A stretch of 64,000 nucleotides of DNA from Marinomonas arctica. Its GTDB lineage: Bacteria; Pseudomonadota; Gammaproteobacteria; Pseudomonadales; Marinomonadaceae. The notes beneath the pieces were generated by a model. That model was not told the DNA's origin, searched no databases, and saw only the letters and a program-made list of their open reading frames with translations. Made by a program: the position numbers and the translations under genes. Positions 7,292 to 15,839 of the stretch are shown in pieces. The DNA lies in the NCBI RefSeq assembly GCF_003259225.1, contig NZ_QHJF01000006.1:115507-179506 (forward strand). Reading direction: 5' to 3'. How positions within the stretch are numbered: position 1 is the first letter of the stretch; each line of letters begins with the position of its first letter.

Positions 7292-9690
7292 AACGCTGGC
7301 TCATCATGCGTTTTGGTGTCATTTGCATATTTTGGCTTAAGCAGAAAATGCGCAAGAGCAGGTAATAAAACCAGCGCTCCTAACATGTTCCAAATGAACA
7401 TAAACGCCAGCAATAACCCCATGTCCGCTTGGAACTTAATCGGGCTAGCAATCCAAGTAATCACCCCAACAGACAAGGTCACACCGGTTAACATTACGAC
7501 TTTGCCGGTGAAATTAAGCGCTCTTAAATAAGACTGAGATAAGCTAGTACCTTCACGTAATCCAACCAAGGTTATGGACAAAATATACAAGGCGTAATCG
7601 ATACCAATACCGACCCCTAAGGCAATAACTGGCAAGGTGGCGACTTTCACCCCCATGCCTAATTGCACCATTAAGGCTTCCACCATAATGGACGTCAGCA
7701 TCAGAGGAAGTAACGCCACAACGACAGCCTTAAACGAACGGAATGTAATAAGAGACAATAAAGCCACGGCGCCATACACAAGGAACAACATCTGATACCA
7801 AGCGGCTTTTACTGAAATGTTCGTTGCCGCTTGAATCCCCGCACTGCCTGCGGCTAATAGAAACTGCACATCGTCGGTATTATTGTCTTTTGCAAAAGCT
7901 TCTACATGATTCACAATACCGCTTAAGGTGTCCGCTTTGTGATCTTGCAGATAGACATACACTGTCAACAAATTGCAGCTGCTGTTGTACAAACCTCGTG
8001 GTGCGCCCGCCGTGATGTAATTCAACATACTTTGGTTAGGTAAAAACTCGTACCATTTTGGATTGCCTTCATTTAAACCCGACAACACACGACGAGATAA
8101 TAGAGCCAAAGAATTTGTCGACTCCACGCTAGGAAGCTGACGTAATTGCCACTCAAGTGCGTCTATTTTTTTTAAGGTATCGTATTGAGCACATTGACCA
8201 TCAGGCGTTTTGACCATGATCGCTACCACATCACTGGAAGCGCCATAATGCTGATTCATAAAGGCGATATCTTGATTGTAACGGCTATCTTGGCGTAGTT
8301 CAGGAGCCCCTTGATCGAGATCACCGATCTTCAATTGGGTACTTAAAGAGAACGCCCCAACGGCCAGCACGGCACCTGCTATTAAAGCGCCAGTTGCCCA
8401 CTTACGCTGGGTAAACTTGTCTAAAAAGACCCACAGAGCCGGCATTTTTTTTACGTTATTAACATCAATATCATTGATGACACTGCGTTGTGCGGCTTTT
8501 TCACCAACCCCAACATAAGACAGCATAATGGGCAAAAGAATAAGGTTAGTGAAGATCAGTACAGCCACCCCGATAGAAGCCGCAATGGCTAATTCTTGAA
8601 TTACCTTAATGTCGATCACTAACAACACAGCAAAGCCAACGGCATCAGCCAACAACGCCGTTAATCCTGCAAGAAACAAGCGTCTAAAGGTAAAACGTGC
8701 CGCCACTAGCTTGTCAAAGCCACGGCCAACATCCTGCATAATGCCATTCATTTTCTGCGCGCCATGGCTCATACCAATCGCGAACACCAGAAAAGGCACT
8801 AGGATAGAATACGGGTCTAATACATATCCTAGCGTAGGCAGAATACCTAGCTGCCATACCACCGCTAAGATAGAAGCAAATACCACTAAGAAGGTCGAAC
8901 GCGCACAACGGGTATACCAAAACACCATAATGGTCGCGATTACCACCGCTAATGCGAAGAACCACAAAACCGCTTGAACACCTTCGATTAAGTCGCCCAT
9001 TACCTTGGTAAAACCATTAATATGGATTTCTAGGCCTTCGGCTTGATACTTGGCACGCAATTCTTCCAACACATCAGAATATTTTGCGTAATCCAACGCT
9101 TCACCCGTGGCACTTTCACTTAGCAATGGCATGTAGATAATAGTGGATTCTTCATCTGCCGCGATCAATTGACCAATTTGCCCCGAACGCGCCACATTGT
9201 CCTTTAATGTTTGCAAACTAGCAGGAGAGCCATCGTAACCTTCTGGAATGACAGGACCGCCATCTAAGCCTTCTTCTGTTACCCCAATCCAGCGAGTTGA
9301 AGGCGTCCAAAGAGACGTCATTTGTACTCGGTCTACACCAGGCAATAGAAACACTTCATCACTAAGTTGACGTAATAACTCTAGATAATGAGCGTCATAA
9401 ATACTGCCATTAGGATTCACTACGGCAATACGTAACGCATTGCCCAGGCCGGTTAACTCATTTTCATATTTTAAATAGTTTTGAATATACTCTTGATGCG
9501 TTGGTAAGGTTTTTTCAAAGCTCGCATTAATGGTTAATTTGGTTGCTTGCCAGCCTAATAACCCCGTTACCAAGGCACAAATAATAATAACGACGAAACG
9601 ATGATTGAATAACACTCGCTCAATAAAAGAGCCTGATCTAGGATCAAAGGTCTCTTCAGGTGAGGCTAAATTAGTAGACTGATGTTTCAT
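7288..9690 (-). CDS. RND-superfamily (MMPL-type) transporter
   Basis: Inner-membrane transporter of 800 residues with the duplicated RND layout: TM1 (about 30-48), a large periplasmic loop to about residue 230, a bundle of five helices (about 235-400), TM7 near 435, a second periplasmic loop, then five helices to the C terminus. It lacks the tripartite-efflux features of AcrB (about 1040 residues) and matches the MMPL/hydrophobe type. It overlaps the YCF48-like gene upstream and the Rieske gene downstream by four bases each. In many proteobacterial catabolic clusters this protein co-occurs with YCF48-, DUF1302- and DUF1329-proteins, as here, suggesting one envelope transport system for hydrophobic substrates. 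Direction of transport is unknown. Confidence 0.9.
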   Translation of the reverse strand: MKHQSTNLASPEETFDPRSGSFIERVLFNHRFVVIIICALVTGLLGWQATKLTINASFEKTLPTHQEYIQNYLKYENELTGLGNALRIAVVNPNGSIYDAHYLELLRQLSDEVFLLPGVDRVQMTSLWTPSTRWIGVTEEGLDGGPVIPEGYDGSPASLQTLKDNVARSGQIGQLIAADEESTIIYMPLLSESATGEALDYAKYSDVLEELRAKYQAEGLEIHINGFTKVMGDLIEGVQAVLWFFALAVVIATIMVFWYTRCARSTFLVVFASILAVVWQLGILPTLGYVLDPYSILVPFLVFAIGMSHGAQKMNGIMQDVGRGFDKLVAARFTFRRLFLAGLTALLADAVGFAVLLVIDIKVIQELAIAASIGVAVLIFTNLILLPIMLSYVGVGEKAAQRSVINDIDVNNVKKMPALWVFLDKFTQRKWATGALIAGAVLAVGAFSLSTQLKIGDLDQGAPELRQDSRYNQDIAFMNQHYGASSDVVAIMVKTPDGQCAQYDTLKKIDALEWQLRQLPSVESTNSLALLSRRVLSGLNEGNPKWYEFLPNQSMLNYITAGAPRGLYNSSCNLLTVYVYLQDHKADTLSGIVNHVEAFAKDNNTDDVQFLLAAGSAGIQAATNISVKAAWYQMLFLVYGAVALLSLITFRSFKAVVVALLPLMLTSIMVEALMVQLGMGVKVATLPVIALGVGIGIDYALYILSITLVGLREGTSLSQSYLRALNFTGKVVMLTGVTLSVGVITWIASPIKFQADMGLLLAFMFIWNMLGALVLLPALAHFLLKPKYANDTKTHDEPAL

Positions 9691-10784
9691 TTGAAATCTC
9701 CAACATCAATAGAGACAGGTCCATTGATGCTTAAAGCCAGTACACTACCGTTCGCTTTTTCCAGTACATTGGTTAAAGGTGGGAGGCGCTTACGAGTCAG
9801 TGGAACCAATCGATTTTCTCTCAAACCAAGCAAGGTTCCCGCTTGATTTGCCATGATGACTTGGCCATCAGAATGAATAAAAGAGGCCATAATCGACGAA
9901 CTGATAGGGTTTTTAATGTCTTTCCAGTACAGACCGTTATCTTCGGATACCAAGGTATTGCCCCGTAATCCTGCAAGTACTATTTCATTTTGACCAAGCA
10001 ACTGAGCGGTAAAAAAACTGCCCTCATATGGCGTTTCAATGGTTTCGAACGACTGACCATTGTCAATAGAAAGTGCGACAAAACCCTGCTCACCTGTAAC
10101 CAGTATGCGCTCACCTTGTTTACGGATACTGTATAAATGCAGCCCAAATGGATTATCAATTTGCTCCATCCAAGATACCCAAGTCTGGCCGCCATCAATA
10201 CTTTCAAAGGCAAAGCCATATGCACCGACCACCACAAGATGATCGCGCCCGAGCACCAAAAGATCTAAAAAAGGTTTGTCAGGACCGTCTGCAATCAGCA
10301 ATGTAGCCTGACGAATAGATTCTTCGTCTTTAGATTTCTCAGCTTGTTGTAGTAGCTTTTCTGCTAGCTGTTGACCATTTAGCTGTATTTTCCAATCCTT
10401 TCCCCCATTTGTAGTACGCAAAACAATGCCGCCGTGACCAATAGCATAGCCATTTTCATCATCAAAAAAATTTACCCCCGTCAAAGTCACACTGACTGGT
10501 GAAGACAACTGATGCCAGCTTTTTCCATCGTCATCGGAGCGCAAAATCAAACCGCGCTCACCAACAGCAATAAAATGATCACCAACAGATGTCACCGACA
10601 ACAAAACAGAATGCACGCCCAAATTAGACTCAATAGCAGGACGATCGATAGCATCGGCAACGGCTGCAACACTCACATCAATTCGACCACAGAAAAAAAC
10701 GATCAAATAAAATAGCGCCAGCCTACCATTGCCTATAAAACGAACAGAGACCTTTCGTGTTGCTATTTTTTTCTGGCTAAACAT
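9687..10784 (-). CDS. YCF48/BNR-repeat exported protein
   Basis: Exported beta-propeller-like protein of 365 residues. The ATG at 10784 (MFSQKK) has GAGGTGG just upstream; a TTG four codons earlier is also open but lacks a site. A basic N terminus and a hydrophobic stretch (about 21-40) form a signal peptide or anchor. At least five Asp-box repeats are visible: SDDDGKSW, TTNGGKDW, SIDGGQTW, SIDNGQSF, SEDNGLYW, as in the Photosystem II stability factor YCF48. It lies between the MFS and RND genes and overlaps the RND gene, so it is probably a periplasmic partner of the RND transporter. Function of these partners is not established. Confidence 0.85.
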   Translation of the reverse strand: MFSQKKIATRKVSVRFIGNGRLALFYLIVFFCGRIDVSVAAVADAIDRPAIESNLGVHSVLLSVTSVGDHFIAVGERGLILRSDDDGKSWHQLSSPVSVTLTGVNFFDDENGYAIGHGGIVLRTTNGGKDWKIQLNGQQLAEKLLQQAEKSKDEESIRQATLLIADGPDKPFLDLLVLGRDHLVVVGAYGFAFESIDGGQTWVSWMEQIDNPFGLHLYSIRKQGERILVTGEQGFVALSIDNGQSFETIETPYEGSFFTAQLLGQNEIVLAGLRGNTLVSEDNGLYWKDIKNPISSSIMASFIHSDGQVIMANQAGTLLGLRENRLVPLTRKRLPPLTNVLEKANGSVLALSINGPVSIDVGDFK

Positions 10785-10792
10785 GATCCACC

Positions 10793-11956
10793 TCAAACCG
10801 CAGATTCAGTAGAAATAGCATCGGATCGGTGCTGAAAGACACGCATAAAGCAAACCAGTGAAATCGTACCAAAGACGAAAGCGGCAATGCCTATCCCTTG
10901 ATAATCAAATAGCTTGATAATGGTGCCACCCAATACAGGCCCAATCGCTGCGCCAATCATTAGCATCGCAGGCGTTGCCGCCATGGCGCGACCGGACACA
11001 TCCAAACGAGCCAATAGGCCAAACACAAAAGTATGAGTGAATATCATAATAGAAACAAAACAGGCCGCTGATGCAGCATAAAACGCAAAACTGCTGGCAT
11101 TCATCATGATATTAGACAAAACAATCTGCAGAACAGGACCGGCAAATAACACGAATTGGGCAGAAAAACGCTTTTGAAAAATACCAGCAAGGGCGGCTGC
11201 GACAATGTTTATCAGGGCCATGACCACCAATACCAAAGTCACAGAGTCTGTTGAGAAACCTCGATCATTCCCCACGCGCTCCATAAAACTAAATGTCATG
11301 GCTTGAGTCACTGCCATTAAGCTAATGCCCACAATGCCAAACCAAACACTAGACGGGATCTTAGTCTCTATCGACTTGTTATTCGCATTTTCTTCGTGAT
11401 CCAGAACCACTGAAGGAAAAGCCACCGCACAAACAAGAGCAGCAAGCGTCATGATGCCACCAAAGATAATAAACAATGAATGTCCACCCACCGCCTGAGT
11501 AATATTGGGTGTTGCGCCCATGAAGACAAACCCCATAACACCTAGGGTAAGACCTGCAATAGCAAACAACCGGTGCGGATTTTCTCCACGAGCAAACATA
11601 CCGTGCGCCATACTGAGTGCCGCACTGGAACAAACACCCGCTACAACATGCAATAAAGCTAACTGGAAATAATCGTTGGTTTGAGAAGCGGCAAAGAAAC
11701 ATAAACCTGAAGCAAAAAAACCAACGCTAGCGACCATACGTCGATTTAAGGTTTTAAAACGCGGGGCAATTAATACACTGGCGCAAACAGCGCCGATTAA
11801 AAATAAAGTAACGAGACCACCCGCTTGCTGACTGTCAAATTGATAAGAAGCGACCAAAATCCCTACCCACAGAGGTAATGCCACTAGGTCTAGCATGCCC
11901 GCACAATGGGAAACCATCAAAGCAAGATTGCCTTTCAATCCAAAACGATGGCTCAT
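10793..11956 (-). CDS. MFS transporter (module A)
   Basis: Major facilitator protein of 387 residues with about 12 hydrophobic segments. The start at 11956 (MSHRFGLKG) is chosen because GGGAGG lies six bases upstream; a longer frame to 12004 lacks a site. It is clearly paralogous to the MFS protein of module C at 30619: both share (A)GM(L/V)DL(V/A)ALPLW near the N terminus, a QQAG...VTLFL segment, an FxAAS segment in TM3, and THTFVFGLLA with R-A-x-AATPAM in the C-terminal half. It is probably the inner-membrane importer of the aromatic substrate or an intermediate. Its stop lies eight bases before the YCF48 start. Confidence 0.88.
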   Translation of the reverse strand: MSHRFGLKGNLALMVSHCAGMLDLVALPLWVGILVASYQFDSQQAGGLVTLFLIGAVCASVLIAPRFKTLNRRMVASVGFFASGLCFFAASQTNDYFQLALLHVVAGVCSSAALSMAHGMFARGENPHRLFAIAGLTLGVMGFVFMGATPNITQAVGGHSLFIIFGGIMTLAALVCAVAFPSVVLDHEENANNKSIETKIPSSVWFGIVGISLMAVTQAMTFSFMERVGNDRGFSTDSVTLVLVVMALINIVAAALAGIFQKRFSAQFVLFAGPVLQIVLSNIMMNASSFAFYAASAACFVSIMIFTHTFVFGLLARLDVSGRAMAATPAMLMIGAAIGPVLGGTIIKLFDYQGIGIAAFVFGTISLVCFMRVFQHRSDAISTESAV

Positions 11957-12095
11957 TGCGCACCTCCCATTAGAAAGGTCGCTTCTCTTCGATCCGTAAA
12001 GCAAAAAGTCCCGTATCTCACAGATATCATCAACATACTATTATCATCCACTTTGTTTATTGTTATTACGTGGTAGCGGCATCACACCACTTTCA

Positions 12096-12113
12096 CAGCC
12101 TATGATGAGGCTG
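12096..12113 (-). terminator. Hairpin between ring-cleavage and transport genes
   Basis: CAGCCT-ATGATG-AGGCTG, six-bp stem, in the 206-base gap after the VOC dioxygenase gene. On the minus strand it has no T-run, so it may be only a weak terminator, attenuator or processing site splitting module A. Confidence 0.35.
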
Positions 12114-12162
12114 CGAAAAACACTCTGCAGCAGCCCCAAAATACGCTTTTTCTACTATAAAG

Positions 12163-13116
12163 TTACTCGTAATCCCCATTATGAGGTGTGTCTTTTCCTG
12201 GTGCCCATTTGTCGCGATAGCGCAACAGAAAAGTCTGCGATGTATCTGCATTAGATGCAGCAACACGAGGCTCCCAATTAGCATCATGCAAATCCATGTC
12301 GGCATCCATCTCAATGTGACAACCAAATGGACTATTGAAATACCAAAACCAATTCGATCCAAAGATATGTCGACCCGGCCCCCAAAATGCCTGATAGCCC
12401 TTCTCAATAAAACGAGAACCGTTTTGAATCATCTCGGTTGGACCACCAAAATGGAAGGTGAAATGCTCAACACCTTTCATGAACGGCGGCGCACCGATCA
12501 AAAAATGTGTGTGGTGATCCAAAGTGCCTGCTGGTTGTAAAAATGGACCTGTACCTTCAAATCTATCGGTACAACGAAAACCTAAACGCTCCACGTAAAA
12601 GGCTTCCGCTTTCACTGGATCAGGAACGAAATACACAATATGCGATAAACTGCGAGGACGAATTTGTCCGATCTCATCATTGACAGCAAGATGATTCACA
12701 GGACGTTGAAAGGGTGAACCAGGCACGTTAGATATTTCACCTGCCAAATTCAATTCCTTACGAGTGGTGACTTGGAAACCAATGACAAAACCAGAATCGT
12801 CCGTAGATTCAATAGAGCCGTCCGCTAATTGGCGAACTTCTCGGTCTTTACTCAGCTCTTCGGTAATCGCCTCAATCGTGGCAACGTCCGCCACACCCAT
12901 AACGGTTTTTCGCATCATGCAACCATTGCCAATGCTGGCAGGAAGGCTTTTATCTGAGACGTGCGCCAAGACAACAGCGGTACCATCTAAGGCTTCAAAG
13001 CGACCACCGGATTCAGTAACATCAACAGGGAATAAACCATAATCGGTTAAAAAGGTCGCGCAAGAAGCGACATCTTCAACACCAAAAACGATAGTCTCTA
13101 AACCTACTATTTTCAT
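12163..13116 (-). CDS. VOC-family extradiol dioxygenase (module A)
   Basis: Two-domain vicinal-oxygen-chelate protein of 317 residues, expected to be a type I extradiol (meta-cleavage) dioxygenase using Fe(II). The start at 13116 (MKIVGLET) follows an AGGA; the longer frame to 13173 overlaps the hydrolase. In the C-terminal domain the three likely metal ligands are H159 (SLSHIVYF), H218 (GVEHFTFHF) and E269 (GCHIEMDAD), spaced as in BphC-type enzymes. A WGPGRH motif before the Glu is shared with the VOC enzyme at 25308, so the two are a subfamily. It lies 20 bases after the alpha/beta hydrolase gene, the classic pairing of ring fission with product hydrolysis. Confidence 0.87.
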   Translation of the reverse strand: MKIVGLETIVFGVEDVASCATFLTDYGLFPVDVTESGGRFEALDGTAVVLAHVSDKSLPASIGNGCMMRKTVMGVADVATIEAITEELSKDREVRQLADGSIESTDDSGFVIGFQVTTRKELNLAGEISNVPGSPFQRPVNHLAVNDEIGQIRPRSLSHIVYFVPDPVKAEAFYVERLGFRCTDRFEGTGPFLQPAGTLDHHTHFLIGAPPFMKGVEHFTFHFGGPTEMIQNGSRFIEKGYQAFWGPGRHIFGSNWFWYFNSPFGCHIEMDADMDLHDANWEPRVAASNADTSQTFLLRYRDKWAPGKDTPHNGDYE

Positions 13117-13136
13117 TTTTCCTATCCTCTTTGTGA

Positions 13137-14294
13137 TTAGGCCGTATGACCATTCAGTGTTTCTGCGACCCAATCGGCAATATAAGCCCCAGCATTGGCA
13201 GAGTTATCAAAACTAGAATGCTGAACGCCCCCTTCACGATCAGTGAAGACTTTTAATTCACGTTTCGGGCTATTCACTAACTGCTCGTAAGTTCGGTGAG
13301 CCCATTTCAATGGGATTTGCGAATCTTTTTCACCGTGCGTCACCAAAAATGGCACCTTGATGCGATCTAACACACCATCCAAATGAACCTTCTCAGCAAT
13401 TACCATAAATTCATCCATGTCTTTTGCCCCCCATACCCAACGCACGTGTTCCCAGTAGTGAGGGACAGGAAAACTGCCTTCTTTTTCTAGTCGACGTTTT
13501 TGAACATCGCGCCAGTCGTGGTTTGCTCCCCACACCACACCACAAGCAAATCTAGGCTCAAATGCCACGGCACGAGGACAGTAATAACCGCCCAGAGAAA
13601 CGCCTTCCATGCCAATGCGTTTGGCATCAATTTCTTCACGGGTTTCTAACCAATCAACAATACGGCTTGCCCAATGCTCGCTATCAAAACGAGCCGTAAA
13701 GCCTTGTAAACGCAGTGCTTCCCCTGTACCCGGCTGATCAACAATAAGTGAAGAAACGCCTCGCTTCGCTAACCACGCAGGTAAACCAACGCGATACTTC
13801 ATTTCTTTTGTAGAGTCCAAACCGTTCACTTGCACCAAGATGGGCGCTTTACCGCCAACACCTTCAGCGCGAACGTACAATGCAGAAAGGTGTTTGCCTT
13901 CGTATGGAATCTCAACTCGTTCACAATTTTCTTTTGATAATGCAAGACCACGAGCAAAGACATCCAGAAAACGCTGATACAAAGCTTGACGACCTGGTGA
14001 GCCATGACCTTGCAAGCGCTCAGCTGTAAGATAATAAGTCGCCGCACGGCCATATTTGTCACCCGCTGAAATCAAACGACCGCGATCTTCGTCCTCCTTA
14101 GCCAGCTCGCATAACTTATCAGCCATACGCTCCCAGCTTTCACGAAAAGCTTTAGAGCCTGCAGCGTCTTTTGCTTTTGCCGCTTCCTGAAGAGGCGCAC
14201 ACATTTCTTCAATTTCACCAATACGCGCCCCCATTTCTAACGCAAGATTGATAGAAAGGTCCCATGGATAATTGGTGGGAAAGTAGCGAAACAT
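13137..14294 (-). CDS. Alpha/beta hydrolase, FrsA/dihydroxypseudooxynicotine-hydrolase-like
   Basis: Alpha/beta hydrolase of 385 residues with a long helical N-terminal cap. The start at 14294 (MFRYFPTN) has GGAG seven bases upstream. Catalytic triad candidates: S233 in GVSLGG, D324 in HGEKDSQIP, H359 in VQHSSF. The layout (N-terminal helices about 1-120, then the core) resembles FrsA/DHPON hydrolase, a group including C-C bond hydrolases that cut diketone-like products. Placed directly before the VOC dioxygenase gene, it is the obvious candidate to hydrolyse the meta-cleavage product, though an ester hydrolase role cannot be excluded. No frameshift is seen. Confidence 0.85.
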   Translation of the reverse strand: MFRYFPTNYPWDLSINLALEMGARIGEIEEMCAPLQEAAKAKDAAGSKAFRESWERMADKLCELAKEDEDRGRLISAGDKYGRAATYYLTAERLQGHGSPGRQALYQRFLDVFARGLALSKENCERVEIPYEGKHLSALYVRAEGVGGKAPILVQVNGLDSTKEMKYRVGLPAWLAKRGVSSLIVDQPGTGEALRLQGFTARFDSEHWASRIVDWLETREEIDAKRIGMEGVSLGGYYCPRAVAFEPRFACGVVWGANHDWRDVQKRRLEKEGSFPVPHYWEHVRWVWGAKDMDEFMVIAEKVHLDGVLDRIKVPFLVTHGEKDSQIPLKWAHRTYEQLVNSPKRELKVFTDREGGVQHSSFDNSANAGAYIADWVAETLNGHTA

Positions 14295-14396
14295 AAATAC
14301 TCCAACATCGTTTATTAAGAGCTGACAAACAGCTGATCTGGTTGAAAATACGCTCAATCATCCAAAAAACTGCATCAAAAGGACAAGCAAGGCCAA

Positions 14397-14421
14397 AAGG
14401 GGAAGGCTAGACTCTCCCCTT
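14397..14421 (-). terminator. Intra-operon hairpin between DUF1329 and hydrolase genes
   Basis: AAGGGGA / TCCCCTT stem with an 11-base loop. Flanking TGCATCAA (14371-14378) and TTGATGCA (14420-14427) can form an alternative longer pairing. It lies in the 166-base gap between the DUF1329 gene and the hydrolase gene, so it may adjust expression of envelope proteins against enzymes. Confidence 0.5.
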
Positions 14422-14460
14422 GATGCAAAAATAATCGGATTAACTGAGTATTAACGGAAC

Positions 14461-15828
14461 TTATCGCGTACCTTGGCGCGCTAAACCCTGCCCTGTGAAA
14501 GTGCTCGTAGGTATGCGCTCGACTGGTCTGTTATGGAACGATTTATCATTCATCATGTTGGCAATATAGGCTTCACCAGACAGTAAGTTGTAAAAACCGA
14601 ATGTCTGCGGAATCGTTCCAGGAAACTCTGGCATGACGTAGTTAAACTGCCAGAGGGTTTTCCATAACTGACCATTGGAATCCCAGCGATCACCAAGGGA
14701 AGCCTGCCAAGTGTCCTCATCGAGATAATATTTACTTCGCGCTGCTTGGTGGCGTTTGCCATCCGCAAGTGTTGCCTCTACGACCCAAACACGATGCAAC
14801 TCCCAGCGCACAGCATCTGGATTTAAATGGCTACCAGAGATTGCTTGCTCGTCACTGTATTGTAAAAAGCGATTTTCGTTATAAGGAATAAAGATTTCTT
14901 TCTTGCCCAGTAACTTCCAGTCAAATACTTCTGTTGTTCCAGAAAAGACACTGAGCTCATCAAATGACATCAAGCCAGCGGTAGCAGGCGTCGGGGTATC
15001 ACAACAGGCATTAGGCAGTTTACGAACACGTCGTTGACCCGTTAAATAAACATAAGCCGCACTCTTACTATCATCTAAATTGGTTCGACCAACAATGCGC
15101 TCACCAGCGCGAATAGGTGGTCCGTAGTTCTCTAGATTGACTTCCCAAAAATAACCATCAAACTCTTCACTAGAGCCTTCTTGAAAGTAATAGGGCATCT
15201 GGTTTTTTAATAAGCCATCTGTGGTTAAAACAACATTGCCATTTGATGTTATTTGATATTGATTAATCTCCGACTCCCAGCTCACACCACGCCAAGACAA
15301 ACGGTGGTTATTAATCGCCTCTAAACCATTTTGAGGAATAGGAAAAGGAATACCCGCATAGGCACCCGTAATATTGTGCCCGTCCATTTTGGCCTTCAAC
15401 GCATTTTGAACTGTGTAGTTATATACCCACTCTGGCGCCGTCGCCGTTCTATGAGTTGGGTAAACATCCAGGCGATAAGTATCTGGATACTTTTTCAGCA
15501 TCGCTTTCACACCATCCGTTAACTTCTCAGCGTACTTATCCATATTCGCTGCAGTAACCGTGTATAAAGGCTTCTCTTTAGCAAAAGGATCAAGACGCTT
15601 ACCACCTAATACTTCACCTGGGATAGGATCATTAAAACCGCCAGTCCAGGCAGGAATAGTACCATCACTATTGCCCGCTTTTTCACCACCAAAAGGGGTT
15701 AAATCTACACCTAATCGTGCCGCTTCCTCTGGACTTACTGCCGCATAAGAAGCCAGTGAAAAACAACCTAGTACCGCAGAAGCGACTAACATACTAAGAG
15801 AGTGTTTTTTATTGTTGTGCATTATCAT
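14461..15828 (-). CDS. DUF1329 exported protein
   Basis: Periplasmic or outer-membrane-associated protein of 455 residues. The N terminus (MIMHNNKKHSLSMLVASAVLGCFSLASYA) is a clear signal peptide with cleavage after SYA, about residue 29. The mature start VSPEEAARLG..LTPFGGEKAGN is the hallmark of the DUF1329 family, whose fold relates to LolA/LolB-type lipoprotein carriers. It follows the DUF1302 gene by 11 bases. DUF1302 and DUF1329 proteins nearly always travel together and often with an RND/YCF48 pair, all four being here. Likely role: handling a hydrophobic substrate across the outer membrane; unproven. Confidence 0.88.
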   Translation of the reverse strand: MIMHNNKKHSLSMLVASAVLGCFSLASYAAVSPEEAARLGVDLTPFGGEKAGNSDGTIPAWTGGFNDPIPGEVLGGKRLDPFAKEKPLYTVTAANMDKYAEKLTDGVKAMLKKYPDTYRLDVYPTHRTATAPEWVYNYTVQNALKAKMDGHNITGAYAGIPFPIPQNGLEAINNHRLSWRGVSWESEINQYQITSNGNVVLTTDGLLKNQMPYYFQEGSSEEFDGYFWEVNLENYGPPIRAGERIVGRTNLDDSKSAAYVYLTGQRRVRKLPNACCDTPTPATAGLMSFDELSVFSGTTEVFDWKLLGKKEIFIPYNENRFLQYSDEQAISGSHLNPDAVRWELHRVWVVEATLADGKRHQAARSKYYLDEDTWQASLGDRWDSNGQLWKTLWQFNYVMPEFPGTIPQTFGFYNLLSGEAYIANMMNDKSFHNRPVERIPTSTFTGQGLARQGTR

Positions 15829-15839
15829 TCTCCAAAAAA